A stretch of DNA of 64,000 nucleotides from JAJFJD01 sp965228695 (GTDB lineage Bacteria > Pseudomonadota > Alphaproteobacteria > UBA8366). Where the stretch lies: contig CBDDIB010000002.1 of NCBI GenBank assembly GCA_965228695.1, positions 434,001-498,000 of the forward strand. Direction: 5' to 3'. Below, one piece after another: positions 16,275 to 24,995 of the stretch; position 1 is the stretch's first letter; each line of letters begins with the position of its first letter. The position numbers and the translations under genes are program-made. The notes beneath the pieces are model-generated. The model was not told where the DNA came from. It searched no databases and was given only the letters and a program-made list of their open reading frames with translations.

Positions 16275-17330
16275 TTACCGCCGGACGGGCGCGCAGCCCG
16301 GTTGGAGGCAGGGCAGTTCTTGCGCCAGGGCCTCCAGTATGGCGTTGCTGCCGGGATATTGGGAGATGTTTTTCCAGTCCCGGCCGTAGGGGCGGCGCAC
16401 CTCATGCAGCGCCTGTTCGATATGCAGAAACCGCCCTGAGGAATCCTTGGCCCCAACACGGCAGATATCCGGACTGCCGTTCAGGTCGCGTCCCTGTACC
16501 GTCGTGGTCGCGCAGAGCCAGCGCGTCCGGATATTGCGGTCGTTCGGGTCCTGGCAGCTCACGGCGCGTTCATTCCGGCCCAGTACGGTGTGGATGCGGT
16601 CGCGCACCTTGCCGACAAGCGCCGTATCGCCCGGCCGCCTCTCCTTGCTGCCGTCCGACATGACGAACCAGACCGAACTTCCGGAATTGTTGAAGCCATG
16701 CATCTGGACCGCAATCGATTCCGCCCAGCGCCGGGTGAGCGTGCGGTGCGCCACGTGGAATAAGGTTGCCGGGTTATGCGACGGGTCGGATGTCCGGTAG
16801 GGGGCCCGCCCGCCGCCGCACACGCCCGTCCTGCCGCTGCAGGGCGATTCGTCGCGCGCGGCGCACCGATGCGCCCCGGCGACGATCAACGCCCGCGCGC
16901 CGAGCTTCAAGAACAACACCGCCGCCTGCTTGTCGGTATGGCTGTCCTTGACCGGATGCGGCGCCTGGATGATGGCGTCTCGCACCGGGGTCTTGGCGAT
17001 GGCGACGACCGGCCGGACCGCCGCGCCGCCGCGCTCCATCAGAATGGCGTAGTCCTTGCCGTCGTATTGCTTATCGACTATCCGGTACCCGGCCGCGGCG
17101 GCATGGTTGTCGGCCGCCGCGCGATCGCCGTCGATCACCGCGTTCAGCGCGGCCACGAAGGGTTTTTCCACCGGCCCGATCGGCGGCATGGTGGACAAGC
17201 TGTCCGGCGAGCGGTGCGGCAGATCGAGCAGCAGGTCCGCCGCCGTCTTGTATTCCGCCGGGTCGGTGGTCTGGCATCCCGCCAGAAGACCCATGGCCAA
17301 TCCGATCAGACAAACCTTCGTCCACTGCAT
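16275..17330 (-). CDS. Putative lipoprotein of unknown function
   Basis: 351 residues from the ATG at 17330; an in-frame ATG six codons earlier is possible. The N terminus MQWTKVCLIGLAMGLLAGCQ has a type II signal with the lipobox LLAGC, and Gln at +2 favours the outer membrane. The mature part holds QAPHPVKDSHTDKQAAVLFLKLGARALIVAGAHRCAA, a His/Asp-rich arrangement resembling a metal-dependent hydrolase, then paired cysteines (CSGRTGVCGGG, CQDPNDRN, WLCATT, DICRVG) and a C-terminal HIEQALHEVRRPYGRDW. The HxE element could also be a metal site. No family assigned. Confidence 0.6.
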   Translation of the reverse strand: MQWTKVCLIGLAMGLLAGCQTTDPAEYKTAADLLLDLPHRSPDSLSTMPPIGPVEKPFVAALNAVIDGDRAAADNHAAAAGYRIVDKQYDGKDYAILMERGGAAVRPVVAIAKTPVRDAIIQAPHPVKDSHTDKQAAVLFLKLGARALIVAGAHRCAARDESPCSGRTGVCGGGRAPYRTSDPSHNPATLFHVAHRTLTRRWAESIAVQMHGFNNSGSSVWFVMSDGSKERRPGDTALVGKVRDRIHTVLGRNERAVSCQDPNDRNIRTRWLCATTTVQGRDLNGSPDICRVGAKDSSGRFLHIEQALHEVRRPYGRDWKNISQYPGSNAILEALAQELPCLQPGCAPVRR

Positions 17331-17503
17331 CGCGGGCCCCTCGTGCAATTTGTCAGATCACTGTTATGTTTCAATTGTCCGGCTGTGCCAAGATACGCCC
17401 ACTTGAAAATCCATCACGCGATACGCTAATCGACTGTGGGCGGACACGCCGCTGCAACCGCCCAACACCGCAACGAAGATCAAAACGCACAGGGAGAAAG
17501 ACC

Positions 17504-18292
17504 ATGGGGGACACGATCAACGCCAACGGCATCGACATCGCCTATCAATTCGATGGCCCGGCCGATGCGCCGGTGGTCATGCTGAGCAACAGCTTGGCCA
17601 CCAACTACAGCATGTGGGACAAGCAAATTCCGGCGCTGACCGAGTCGTACCGGGTGTTGCGCTACGATCAGCGCGGCCACGGCGGCACGCAAGCGACCGA
17701 ACCGCCCTACAGCTTCGACATGCTGCGTCAGGATGCGGTGGCGCTGATCGGCGCGCTTGGCATCGAAAAGGTCCATTTCTGCGGCCTCTCCATGGGCGGC
17801 ATGATTGGCCAGCAACTCGGCGCAAAGAACCCCGAAATGTTGCACAGCCTGATCCTGTGCGACACGGCGAGCCAGCTGGGCGTCCCCGGCATGTGGCAAG
17901 AGCGCATCAACATGGCGCGCGAAGGCGGCATGCCGTCGCTCGTCGATCCGACGCTGGAGCGCTGGTTCACCGAGGGCTTCCGCGCGAAGAACGCGGCCGA
18001 ACTGGAACCGGTCGCCGAAATGATCAAGACCACGCCGGTCGACGGCTTCGTCGGCTGCGGCATGGCAATCGACGCGATGGACCACGGCGACCTGCTGCCC
18101 AAGATCACGACGCCGACGCTCGTGCTTGTCGGCGCGGACGATCCCGCAACCACGGTCGAGCATTCCAAGATCATCCACGACGCCGTGCCCGGCTCGGAAA
18201 TGGTCGTACTGGACGACGCCGCGCATCTGTCGAATATCGAGCAGCCGGAAGCCTTCAACGTTGCGGTGCTGACGCATATCCGAAAGCATTGA
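17504..18292 (+). CDS. Alpha/beta hydrolase, 3-oxoadipate enol-lactonase-like
   Basis: 262 residues from the ATG at 17504, preceded by AGGGAGAAAG. The fold is the PcaD type: VVMLSNSLATNYSMWDKQIPAL, RVLRYDQRGHGGTQ, the nucleophile elbow CGLSMGGMIGQQLG (Ser), the acid in LVGADDPATTV and the catalytic His in DDAAHLSNIEQP. PcaD opens the enol-lactone of the beta-ketoadipate pathway, but no other pca gene is present, so the substrate here may be a different lactone or ester. It lies 55 bases upstream of the F420 genes on the same strand and may be part of that operon. Confidence 0.82.
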   Translation: MGDTINANGIDIAYQFDGPADAPVVMLSNSLATNYSMWDKQIPALTESYRVLRYDQRGHGGTQATEPPYSFDMLRQDAVALIGALGIEKVHFCGLSMGGMIGQQLGAKNPEMLHSLILCDTASQLGVPGMWQERINMAREGGMPSLVDPTLERWFTEGFRAKNAAELEPVAEMIKTTPVDGFVGCGMAIDAMDHGDLLPKITTPTLVLVGADDPATTVEHSKIIHDAVPGSEMVVLDDAAHLSNIEQPEAFNVAVLTHIRKH

Positions 18293-18347
18293 CCCCGCCG
18301 AAGGATCGGATCATCAGCAACAGCGTGTGGAAGGAAGAGAACGCGAC

Positions 18348-19004
18348 ATGGCGGACAAGAAATCAACCATCGCCGTGATCGGCGGCACCGGGGCCCTTGG
18401 TTCCGGCTTGGCGCAGCGGTGGGCCAGCGCCGGGTACGACATCATCATCGGCTCGCGCTCGGCGGACAACGCCGAGAAAAAAGCGGCCGAGATGTCCGGC
18501 GGCTCGATCCGCGGGCTGGAGAACGGCGATGCCGCGGCGGCCGCGGATATCGTGGTTCTGACCGTCCCCTTCGGCACGCATCAGGCGATGCTGGAAGCGG
18601 TGCGCGACGGGGCGCAAGGGAAAATCCTGGTCGACGCGACGGTGCCGCTGGTGCCCCCGAAGGTCGCTCGCGTACAACTGCCCCCCGCCGGGTCCGCCGC
18701 CAAGGCCGCCCAGGAGTTTCTCGGCGACGGGGTCAAGGTGGTATCAGCCTTCCAGAATGTGGCTGCCGACCTGCTGCAGAACCCGGACGCGAAGATCGAC
18801 TGCGACGTACTGGTCTGCGGTAACAGCCGTGCGGCCCGGCAGAGCGTCGTCGACCTCGCCGAGGCCGCCGGAATGACCGCCTGGCATGCGGGATCGATCG
18901 ACAATTCGGCGGCGGCGGAAGCGCTAACCTCGATCCTGATCTTCCTCAATCGGAATGAATTCGACCACGCGGGCATCCGCATCACGGGCGAGCGGAAGGC
19001 GTGA
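18348..19004 (+). CDS. npdG: NADPH-dependent F420 reductase (Fno/NpdG family)
   Basis: 218 residues. The N terminus carries AVIGGTGALGSGLAQRW (NADP-binding G-x-G-x2-G variant) and IIIGSRSADNAEKKA, where SR is the usual 2'-phosphate contact. VLTVPFGTHQAMLEAV and DATVPLVPPKV match the archaeal and actinobacterial F420H2:NADP oxidoreductases, which move hydride between F420 and NADP. The ATG at 18348 (ribosome site GGAAGAG) was preferred to the one at 18327. Its last codon overlaps the cofE GTG start. Membership of the F420 cluster supports the assignment over a generic reductoisomerase-like protein. Confidence 0.85.
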   Translation: MADKKSTIAVIGGTGALGSGLAQRWASAGYDIIIGSRSADNAEKKAAEMSGGSIRGLENGDAAAAADIVVLTVPFGTHQAMLEAVRDGAQGKILVDATVPLVPPKVARVQLPPAGSAAKAAQEFLGDGVKVVSAFQNVAADLLQNPDAKIDCDVLVCGNSRAARQSVVDLAEAAGMTAWHAGSIDNSAAAEALTSILIFLNRNEFDHAGIRITGERKA

Positions 19005-19771
19005 CGCCGAGGCGGATCGAAACCCTCGCCCTTCCCGGTATTCCGCTGGTCCAGCCCGGCGACGACCTCGGCAACCTGATCCTCGCGGCCCTGGACCGGG
19101 CGGCGGTGACGCTGCGCCGTGACGACGTCATCGTTGTCGCACAGAAGATCGTGTCGAAGGCGGAAGGACGTTATGCCGCGCTCGGCGACATCACGCCAAC
19201 CGCCGAGGCCGCAAAACTGGGGGCGGAGGTCGACAAGGACCCGCGGCTGGTCGAACTGATCCTCGGCGAGTCGACGCGCGTCGTACGGCAACGGCCCGGC
19301 CTGTTGATCGTCGAACATCGTCTGGGGTTCGTCCTGGCAAACGCCGGAATCGACGCCTCGAACGTGGAGCCGACGAACGGCGACGAGCGCGTCCTGCTGC
19401 TGCCGCGAGATCCGGACGGCTCCTGCAGACAACTGCGCCGCGCCATCGCATCGGCAACCGGCACCGCGCCTTCGGTGATCATCAACGATAGTATCGGCCG
19501 GGCCTGGCGGCACGGCACCGTCGGTACGGCCATCGGCGTGTCGGGCCTGCGATCGCTGCTCGATCTGCGCGGCGAGAAAGACCTGTTCGGCCGCGAATTA
19601 CGCGTCTCCACGGTCGGCCTGGCCGACGAACTGGCGGCAGCCGCGTCGGTGGTGCAAGGGGAAGGCGCGGAAGGAACGCCGGTCGCGCTGATCCGCGGCT
19701 TCGCCCCGGAAGCCGAAGACGGATCGGTCGGCGAGTTGCTGCGCGGCGAGAACGAGGACCTGTTCCGGTGA
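19001..19771 (+). CDS. cofE: Coenzyme F420-0:L-glutamate ligase CofE
   Basis: 256 residues, the single-domain archaeal size. CofE is the GTP-dependent ligase that adds the first and further glutamates to F420-0. Family motifs seen: GIPLVQPGDDLGNLI, VVAQKIVSKAEGR, NAGIDASNVEP and IINDSIGRAWRHGTVGTAIG. The start GTG overlaps the npdG stop (GTGA). The C-terminal nitroreductase-like domain found in actinobacterial FbiB, which reduces dehydro-F420-0, is absent here, and no separate copy is nearby. That bears on which three-carbon precursor is used (see findings). Confidence 0.92.
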   Translation: MTPRRIETLALPGIPLVQPGDDLGNLILAALDRAAVTLRRDDVIVVAQKIVSKAEGRYAALGDITPTAEAAKLGAEVDKDPRLVELILGESTRVVRQRPGLLIVEHRLGFVLANAGIDASNVEPTNGDERVLLLPRDPDGSCRQLRRAIASATGTAPSVIINDSIGRAWRHGTVGTAIGVSGLRSLLDLRGEKDLFGRELRVSTVGLADELAAAASVVQGEGAEGTPVALIRGFAPEAEDGSVGELLRGENEDLFR

Positions 19772-20727
19772 GCGACCGGCAACCGCACACCGTCGCATTG
19801 TCGGGCGGCGTCGGCGGCGCAAAATTGGCGTTGGGACTGGCAGGCACGCTTGCCCCCGAGGACCTGACGATCATCGCCAACACCGGCGACGATTTCGAGC
19901 ATCTCGGCCTGACGATCTGCCCCGATATCGACACGCTGACCTATACCCTGGCGGGCATCAGCAATCCGGAGACCGGCTGGGGCCGCGAGGGCGAGACCTG
20001 GCAGTTCATGGACTCACTCGACGCCTTGGGCGGCGAGACCTGGTTCCAACTCGGTGACCGCGATCTGGCCACGCATATCGAGCGCAGCCGCCGCCTTGCC
20101 GCCGGCGAGACCCTGACCGGGATCACCGAGGACTTCCGGCAGAGGCTGGGCATCGGTCCCCGCATCCTGCCGATGAGTGACACCCCCGTGCGCACCATCG
20201 TCGAAACCCCGGACGGCCCGTTGCCGTTCCAGCATTACTTCGTGCGCGAGCAATGCGCCCCCGTGGTCACCGGCTTTCGCTTCGCCGGCGCGGCTGACGC
20301 CGACCCCGCGCCGGGCATCGCCGACGTACTGGCCGACGACAGCCTGAGTGCGATCGTGATTTGCCCCTCCAACCCCTTCATCAGCATTGATCCGATCTTC
20401 GCGGTGCCGGGTCTGCGCGACGGGATCGCGAACGCCCATGCCCCCGTCGTCGCGGTCTCTCCCATCGTCGGCGGCAAGGCGCTGAAAGGCCCGACGGCGA
20501 AGATGATGACCGAGTTGGGGTTGGCCAGCGACGCGATATCGGTCGCCCGTCATTACGGTGGCCTGCTCGACGGATTCGTATTGGATAAGAGCGACGCCGA
20601 TAGCGAAGACGCGGTCCGCGACTTGAACATCCATGTCCTGGTGACCGACACGGTGATGCGAACAACCGCCGACAAGGAACGGCTGGCCCGCGAGGTCCTT
20701 ACATTTGTCACAACCCTACGGGGCTAG
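19768..20727 (+). CDS. cofD: 2-phospho-L-lactate transferase CofD (FbiA)
   Basis: 319 residues. CofD joins the guanylyl-activated three-carbon unit made by CofC to the deazaflavin FO, giving F420-0 (or dehydro-F420-0). The start LSGGVGGAKLALGLAGTL is the family N-terminal glycine motif. NTGDDFEHLGLTICPDIDTL is the diagnostic metal- and FO-binding segment. PSNPFISIDPIFAVPG and VSPIVGGKALKGPTAKMM are further conserved blocks. Start GTG overlaps the cofE stop (GTGA). The next gene begins 79 bases further on. Confidence 0.95.
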   Translation: MSDRQPHTVALSGGVGGAKLALGLAGTLAPEDLTIIANTGDDFEHLGLTICPDIDTLTYTLAGISNPETGWGREGETWQFMDSLDALGGETWFQLGDRDLATHIERSRRLAAGETLTGITEDFRQRLGIGPRILPMSDTPVRTIVETPDGPLPFQHYFVREQCAPVVTGFRFAGAADADPAPGIADVLADDSLSAIVICPSNPFISIDPIFAVPGLRDGIANAHAPVVAVSPIVGGKALKGPTAKMMTELGLASDAISVARHYGGLLDGFVLDKSDADSEDAVRDLNIHVLVTDTVMRTTADKERLAREVLTFVTTLRG

Positions 20728-20806
20728 GCGGGCTGGCGCGCAAACTCTCCCCTTTGCTATAGTCCGAGCCTCATCAATTCGCTGCACCGAAATAAGGAAC
20801 ACCAGG

Positions 20807-21481
20807 ATGTGGGCGGTGCTGCCGGCCAAGGACCTTGTCGACGCCAAACAACGGCTGGCCGACGCGCTCGGCCCGCCGGAACGGCGGCTGCTGTTCCGCA
20901 CCATGTATGAAGACGTGCTGTCGGTGCTGGCCGGTGTGCCGAGGCTGGACGGCATCGCGGTGATCACCCGTGACGAGGAAGCCGCCGCCGTCGCCAAAAG
21001 CTACGGCGCCCGCATCATTTCCGAAGCGGAAAACCAGGGCCAGACCGCCGCGGTCGAGGCCGCGGTCGCGACCCTCATCGAGGACGGCATCGCGAGCATC
21101 ATGACCTTTCCGGGCGACGCCCCGCTGATCACGCGCGACGAGATCGAGACCGTCCTGGCGGCGCATGGTGACACCCCGGCGATGACGATCGTGCCGGCCC
21201 ATGACCGGCGCGGCTCCAACTGCATCGCCCTGTCGCCGCCGGATCTCATCCCGTTCGGCTTCGGCAACGACAGTTTCAAACCGCATCTGGCGGCAGCGCG
21301 GACGCGCGGCGTCGAGCCGGTCATTCTCGACCTGCCGGGCATCGCCCTCGACATCGACACACCGGACGACCTGCGCCAGTTGATCCACCGCCCGGCCGAC
21401 ACCCGGACGCATGCCTATCTGAATTCCAGCGGGATCGCCGCGCGATTACGCGCCGCGACCGAAGCGGCGAAAGGCGCATGA
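20807..21481 (+). CDS. cofC: 2-phospho-L-lactate guanylyltransferase CofC (FbiD)
   Basis: 224 residues from the ATG at 20807, with AAGGAAC upstream; the open frame reaching back to 20705 overlaps cofD and is rejected. The nucleotidyltransferase fold opens MWAVLPAKDLVDAKQRL (CofC: PAK...AKxRL), has the metal-binding FPGDAPLITRDEIE and the RGSNCIALSPPDLIPFGFG block. CofC activates 2-phospholactate in archaea, phosphoenolpyruvate in mycobacteria and 3-phosphoglycerate in Paraburkholderia; I cannot tell which from this sequence. It overlaps cofGH in ATGA fashion. Confidence 0.93.
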   Translation: MWAVLPAKDLVDAKQRLADALGPPERRLLFRTMYEDVLSVLAGVPRLDGIAVITRDEEAAAVAKSYGARIISEAENQGQTAAVEAAVATLIEDGIASIMTFPGDAPLITRDEIETVLAAHGDTPAMTIVPAHDRRGSNCIALSPPDLIPFGFGNDSFKPHLAAARTRGVEPVILDLPGIALDIDTPDDLRQLIHRPADTRTHAYLNSSGIAARLRAATEAAKGA

Positions 21482-23913
21482 TGGACCCATTTCGCCCCGT
21501 GGACCACGACGCCGCCCTGGCGCTCGCCGACGAGCGGGATACCGCCGCATTGGTGGAACGAGCCGGCGCGGCGTGCGCGCGAGGCCATGCGAATACCGTC
21601 AGCTATTCCCGTAAGGTCTTCATCCCGCTGACGCAGCTTTGCCGCGATGTCTGTCACTACTGCACCTTTGCGCATCCGCCGCGGAAGGGCGAAGCGGCCT
21701 ATCTCACGCCCGAACAGGTGCTCGACATTGCCCACGCCGGCGCGACGGCCGGATGCAAGGAAGCGCTGTTCACCCTCGGCGACAAACCGGAGTTGCGCTA
21801 CCGCGTGGCGCGCGAAGAACTGGACCGCCTCGGTCATGCCACCACGATCGATTATCTGGCGACGATGGCGCGGTTGGTGTTCGAGGAAACCGGCCTGCTG
21901 CCACACGTCAATCCAGGCGTCATGACACGGGACGAAATCGCCAAACTGCGGACGGTTTCGGTATCGCAAGGCATCATGCTGGAAAGCGCCAGCGCCCGGC
22001 TTTGCGAGAAGGGCGGCCCGCATTACGGATCTCCGGATAAGGATCCGGAGGCCCGGATTGAATGCATGGAACTCGCGGGCGAGCTGGGCGTTCCTTTCAC
22101 GACCGGCATTCTGATCGGAATCGGAGAAACCCGGCGCGAACGAATTCAATCGCTTCTTATGCTGCGCGACCTGCACGACCGCTACGGCCATATTCAGGAA
22201 ATCATCATTCAGAACTTTCGCGCCAAGCCGGACACCAAAATGGCCACTGCGCCCGAACCGGACACGGACGACCTGGCCTGGACGCTGGCCGCCGCCCGGC
22301 TGATCTTCGGCCCGGCGATGAATATCCAGGCGCCGCCGAACCTGAGCCCCGGCGCCCTGCGGCCGCTGATCGACGCCGGCATCAACGACTGGGGCGGCGT
22401 GTCCCCGGTGACGCCCGACCACGTCAATCCGGAAGCGCCCTGGCCGCATCTCGACGCGCTGGCGCGGGAAACCGCCGCTGCAGGGAAGGCGCTGGTCGAG
22501 CGGCTGGCGATCTATCCCGGCTACGCCCTCGCACCCGACCGTTGGATCGACCCGATTTTCCATACGCCGGTTCGGCGGGCGATCGACTCCGACGGTTTCG
22601 CCAAACCGGAATCTTGGAGCCCCGGCAGCACGGAAACGCCGCCACCCCTCTTTCATCCCTTCGAAGATACCGCGACGAGCGGCGCCCTGACCCCGATCCT
22701 CGACAAGGCGCGCAACGGGCTGGACCTCGGCGAAGCGGAGATCGTCCGTCTCTTCCAGGCGCGCGGCGGCGAGGTTGCCGAGGTCTGCGCCGCCGCCGAT
22801 GCGGTGCGGCGTGCGACGGTCGGCGACACGGTCACCTACACGGTGAACCGCAACATCAACTACACGAATGTGTGCTATTTCCGTTGCCAGTTCTGCGCCT
22901 TCTCGAAAGGCAAGCTGAGCGAGAACTTGCGCGGCAGGCCCTACGACCTGGGCCTCGACGAGATCGAGCGGCGCGGACGCGAAGCCTGGGACCGGGGCGC
23001 CACCGAACTCTGCATGCAGGGCGGCATCCATCCGGACTATTCCGGCCAGACCTATCTCGACATCTGCCGCCGCCTGAAGTCGGTTCTGCCGGACATGCAT
23101 CTGCACGCCTTCACGCCGTTGGAGGTTTGGCAGGGTGCGGAAATCCTGGGTATTACAGTCCGCGACTTCCTGGTACGGCTCAAAGAAGTCGGCCTCGGGT
23201 CGCTGCCGGGAACGGCGGCGGAGATCCTCGATGACGAAGTCCGCGCGGTCATTTGCCCGGATAAGGTCAACACGGAACAGTGGCTGTCGGTGATGGAACA
23301 GGCCCATGAGATCGGGCTGCGCAGCACGGCGACGATCATGTTCGGCCATGTCGACCGGCCGGTGCATTGGGCGCGCCATCTTCTGCGCCTGCGCGGCCTG
23401 CAGAAACGCACCGGCGGTTTCACAGAGTTCGTACCGCTGCCCTTCGTTCCGATGGAAGCGCCGATTTACCTGAAAGGGCGCGCGCGGCGCGGGCCGAGCT
23501 TCCGCGAGGCGGTGCTGATGCATGCGATCGCCCGGCTGGCGCTGCATCCGCATATCACCAATATCCAGGCATCCTGGGTGAAGATGGGCCCGGACGGCGT
23601 GCGCGCTTGCCTCAATGCCGGCGCGAACGATCTCGGCGGAACCCTGATGAACGAGACAATCACCCGCGCCGCCGGCGCGTCGCACGGCGAGGAAATGCCG
23701 CCCGAATCCATGGACACAATCATCCGAGGCCTCGATCGCACGCCGAAACAACGGACGACGCTATACGGCGACGTGCCGAAGGACCGGCAAGACGCCGCCT
23801 ATGGGGCTGCGACACTAGACCCTGTACAATTGCCGCGCGCATCACGCTACGAACGGTCGCAGTCGGCGGGCCCTAAAACACTTGTCCGGCCCGGATTGGA
23901 TGCGGCGGACTAG
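21478..23913 (+). CDS. fbiC: Bifunctional FO synthase CofGH (FbiC)
   Basis: 811 residues, two fused radical-SAM halves that build the 5-deazaflavin FO from tyrosine and 5-amino-6-ribitylamino-uracil. The CofG half carries CRDVCHYCTFAHPP (Cys55, Cys59, Cys62) and the CofH half CYFRCQFCAFSKGK (Cys466, Cys470, Cys473), each a CX3CX2C iron-sulfur site. CofH landmarks ELCMQGGIHPDYSG, TIMFGHVDRPVHWARHL and LPLPFVPMEAPIY follow. Archaea usually have separate cofG and cofH; the fusion is typical of actinobacteria and other F420 bacteria. The ATG overlaps the cofC stop. The end reads into a 9-base gap before the LpxR-like gene. Confidence 0.96.
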   Translation: MMDPFRPVDHDAALALADERDTAALVERAGAACARGHANTVSYSRKVFIPLTQLCRDVCHYCTFAHPPRKGEAAYLTPEQVLDIAHAGATAGCKEALFTLGDKPELRYRVAREELDRLGHATTIDYLATMARLVFEETGLLPHVNPGVMTRDEIAKLRTVSVSQGIMLESASARLCEKGGPHYGSPDKDPEARIECMELAGELGVPFTTGILIGIGETRRERIQSLLMLRDLHDRYGHIQEIIIQNFRAKPDTKMATAPEPDTDDLAWTLAAARLIFGPAMNIQAPPNLSPGALRPLIDAGINDWGGVSPVTPDHVNPEAPWPHLDALARETAAAGKALVERLAIYPGYALAPDRWIDPIFHTPVRRAIDSDGFAKPESWSPGSTETPPPLFHPFEDTATSGALTPILDKARNGLDLGEAEIVRLFQARGGEVAEVCAAADAVRRATVGDTVTYTVNRNINYTNVCYFRCQFCAFSKGKLSENLRGRPYDLGLDEIERRGREAWDRGATELCMQGGIHPDYSGQTYLDICRRLKSVLPDMHLHAFTPLEVWQGAEILGITVRDFLVRLKEVGLGSLPGTAAEILDDEVRAVICPDKVNTEQWLSVMEQAHEIGLRSTATIMFGHVDRPVHWARHLLRLRGLQKRTGGFTEFVPLPFVPMEAPIYLKGRARRGPSFREAVLMHAIARLALHPHITNIQASWVKMGPDGVRACLNAGANDLGGTLMNETITRAAGASHGEEMPPESMDTIIRGLDRTPKQRTTLYGDVPKDRQDAAYGAATLDPVQLPRASRYERSQSAGPKTLVRPGLDAAD

Positions 23914-23921
23914 TTTTAACA

Positions 23922-24980
23922 ATGATGATATTTTTTAAACGTCTTAGGGATCACGGGTCCATCCGGCAGTTCGTCGCCGCGGGCCTCGCCACCCTTTGTA
24001 TAGCGGCACTGTGGGCCAGCACGGCACGGGCGATCGATAAACCGCTCGACACCGGCCAATACATCACGCTGCAGTTCGACAACGACATGTTCGGCGGCAC
24101 CGACCGGCATTTCACCAACGGTATGCGCGCCGCCTGGCTGTCGCCGGAAGGCGGCGCACCCGAATTCATCCGGGATGCGGCTTCGTTCGTCCCGTTCTTC
24201 AAGGCCACGCGGCGCATGCGGTTGAGTTTTTCCGTCGGCCAGAATATCTACACGCCGGAAGATATCGCCCTGACCGACCCGCCGACCGACGACCGGCCCT
24301 ACGCAGGCTGGCTCTTCACGGGCATCGGGTTGGTGGCCGAAAACGGTCCGACGTTGGACAAGCTGGAACTGGATATCGGCGTCGTCGGCCCGTATTCGCT
24401 GGCCGACGAGGTACAGACCAAATGGCATAAGTTCATCGGCATCACCGAGCCCCGGGGCTGGAACACCCAGCTGAAGACCGAGCCCGGTTTCGCCTTGTTC
24501 TATGAACGCAGCTTCCGGAACTTCTACGAACTGCCGCTGCACGACATTATTCCGATCGAGAATCTCGGCGTCGACATGACGCCGCATGTCGGCGGCGCGC
24601 TCGGCAACGTCTTCACGCATGGCGCGGTCGGGTTGACCGTCCGCTTCGGCGACGATCTGCCAAACGATTTCGGCCCGCCGAAAATACGGCCGAACCTGCC
24701 GGGGTCCGATTTCTTCGTACCGGACGACAGTTTCGGTTGGTATCTGTTCGCCGGGGCCGAAGGGCGGGTGATCGGCCGCAACATCTTCCTCGACGGGAAC
24801 ACCTTCCGCGACAGCCGAAGCGTCGATAAGAAATATATCGTCGGGGACATCCAGTTGGGCTTCGCCATAACGTTCCTGCGCGCCCGCCTGGCCTTTACCC
24901 AGGTGTTCCGCTCGCCGGAATTCGACGGCCAGGAAGGCTTCAACAGCTTCGGCTCGGCCGCCCTGTCGGTCCGGTTCTGA
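23922..24980 (+). CDS. LpxR-like outer-membrane lipid A deacylase family (DUF2219)
   Basis: 352 residues. A signal peptide ends at about residue 37 (ALWASTARAID). DUF2219 features: QFDNDMFGGTDRHFTNGMRAAW, with the Asn-Asp pair that is catalytic in Salmonella LpxR, and PTDDRPYAGWLFTGIGL. Alternating beta-strand pattern and a C-terminal Phe (SVRF) indicate an outer-membrane barrel. LpxR removes the 3'-acyloxyacyl chain of lipid A; many relatives lack proof of activity. It is 8 bases downstream of cofGH with the same orientation, so may be cotranscribed, which is an unexpected neighbour for F420 genes. Confidence 0.8.
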   Translation: MMIFFKRLRDHGSIRQFVAAGLATLCIAALWASTARAIDKPLDTGQYITLQFDNDMFGGTDRHFTNGMRAAWLSPEGGAPEFIRDAASFVPFFKATRRMRLSFSVGQNIYTPEDIALTDPPTDDRPYAGWLFTGIGLVAENGPTLDKLELDIGVVGPYSLADEVQTKWHKFIGITEPRGWNTQLKTEPGFALFYERSFRNFYELPLHDIIPIENLGVDMTPHVGGALGNVFTHGAVGLTVRFGDDLPNDFGPPKIRPNLPGSDFFVPDDSFGWYLFAGAEGRVIGRNIFLDGNTFRDSRSVDKKYIVGDIQLGFAITFLRARLAFTQVFRSPEFDGQEGFNSFGSAALSVRF

Positions 24981-24995
24981 CCGCCCGGTTTCCCT

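Noticed and set aside
21415..23751. 778-codon minus-strand open frame opposite cofGH
   Set aside because: Long antisense frames are expected in this GC-rich, codon-biased DNA; the translation is Arg/His/Gly-rich with no domain, whereas the sense strand has the radical-SAM motifs.
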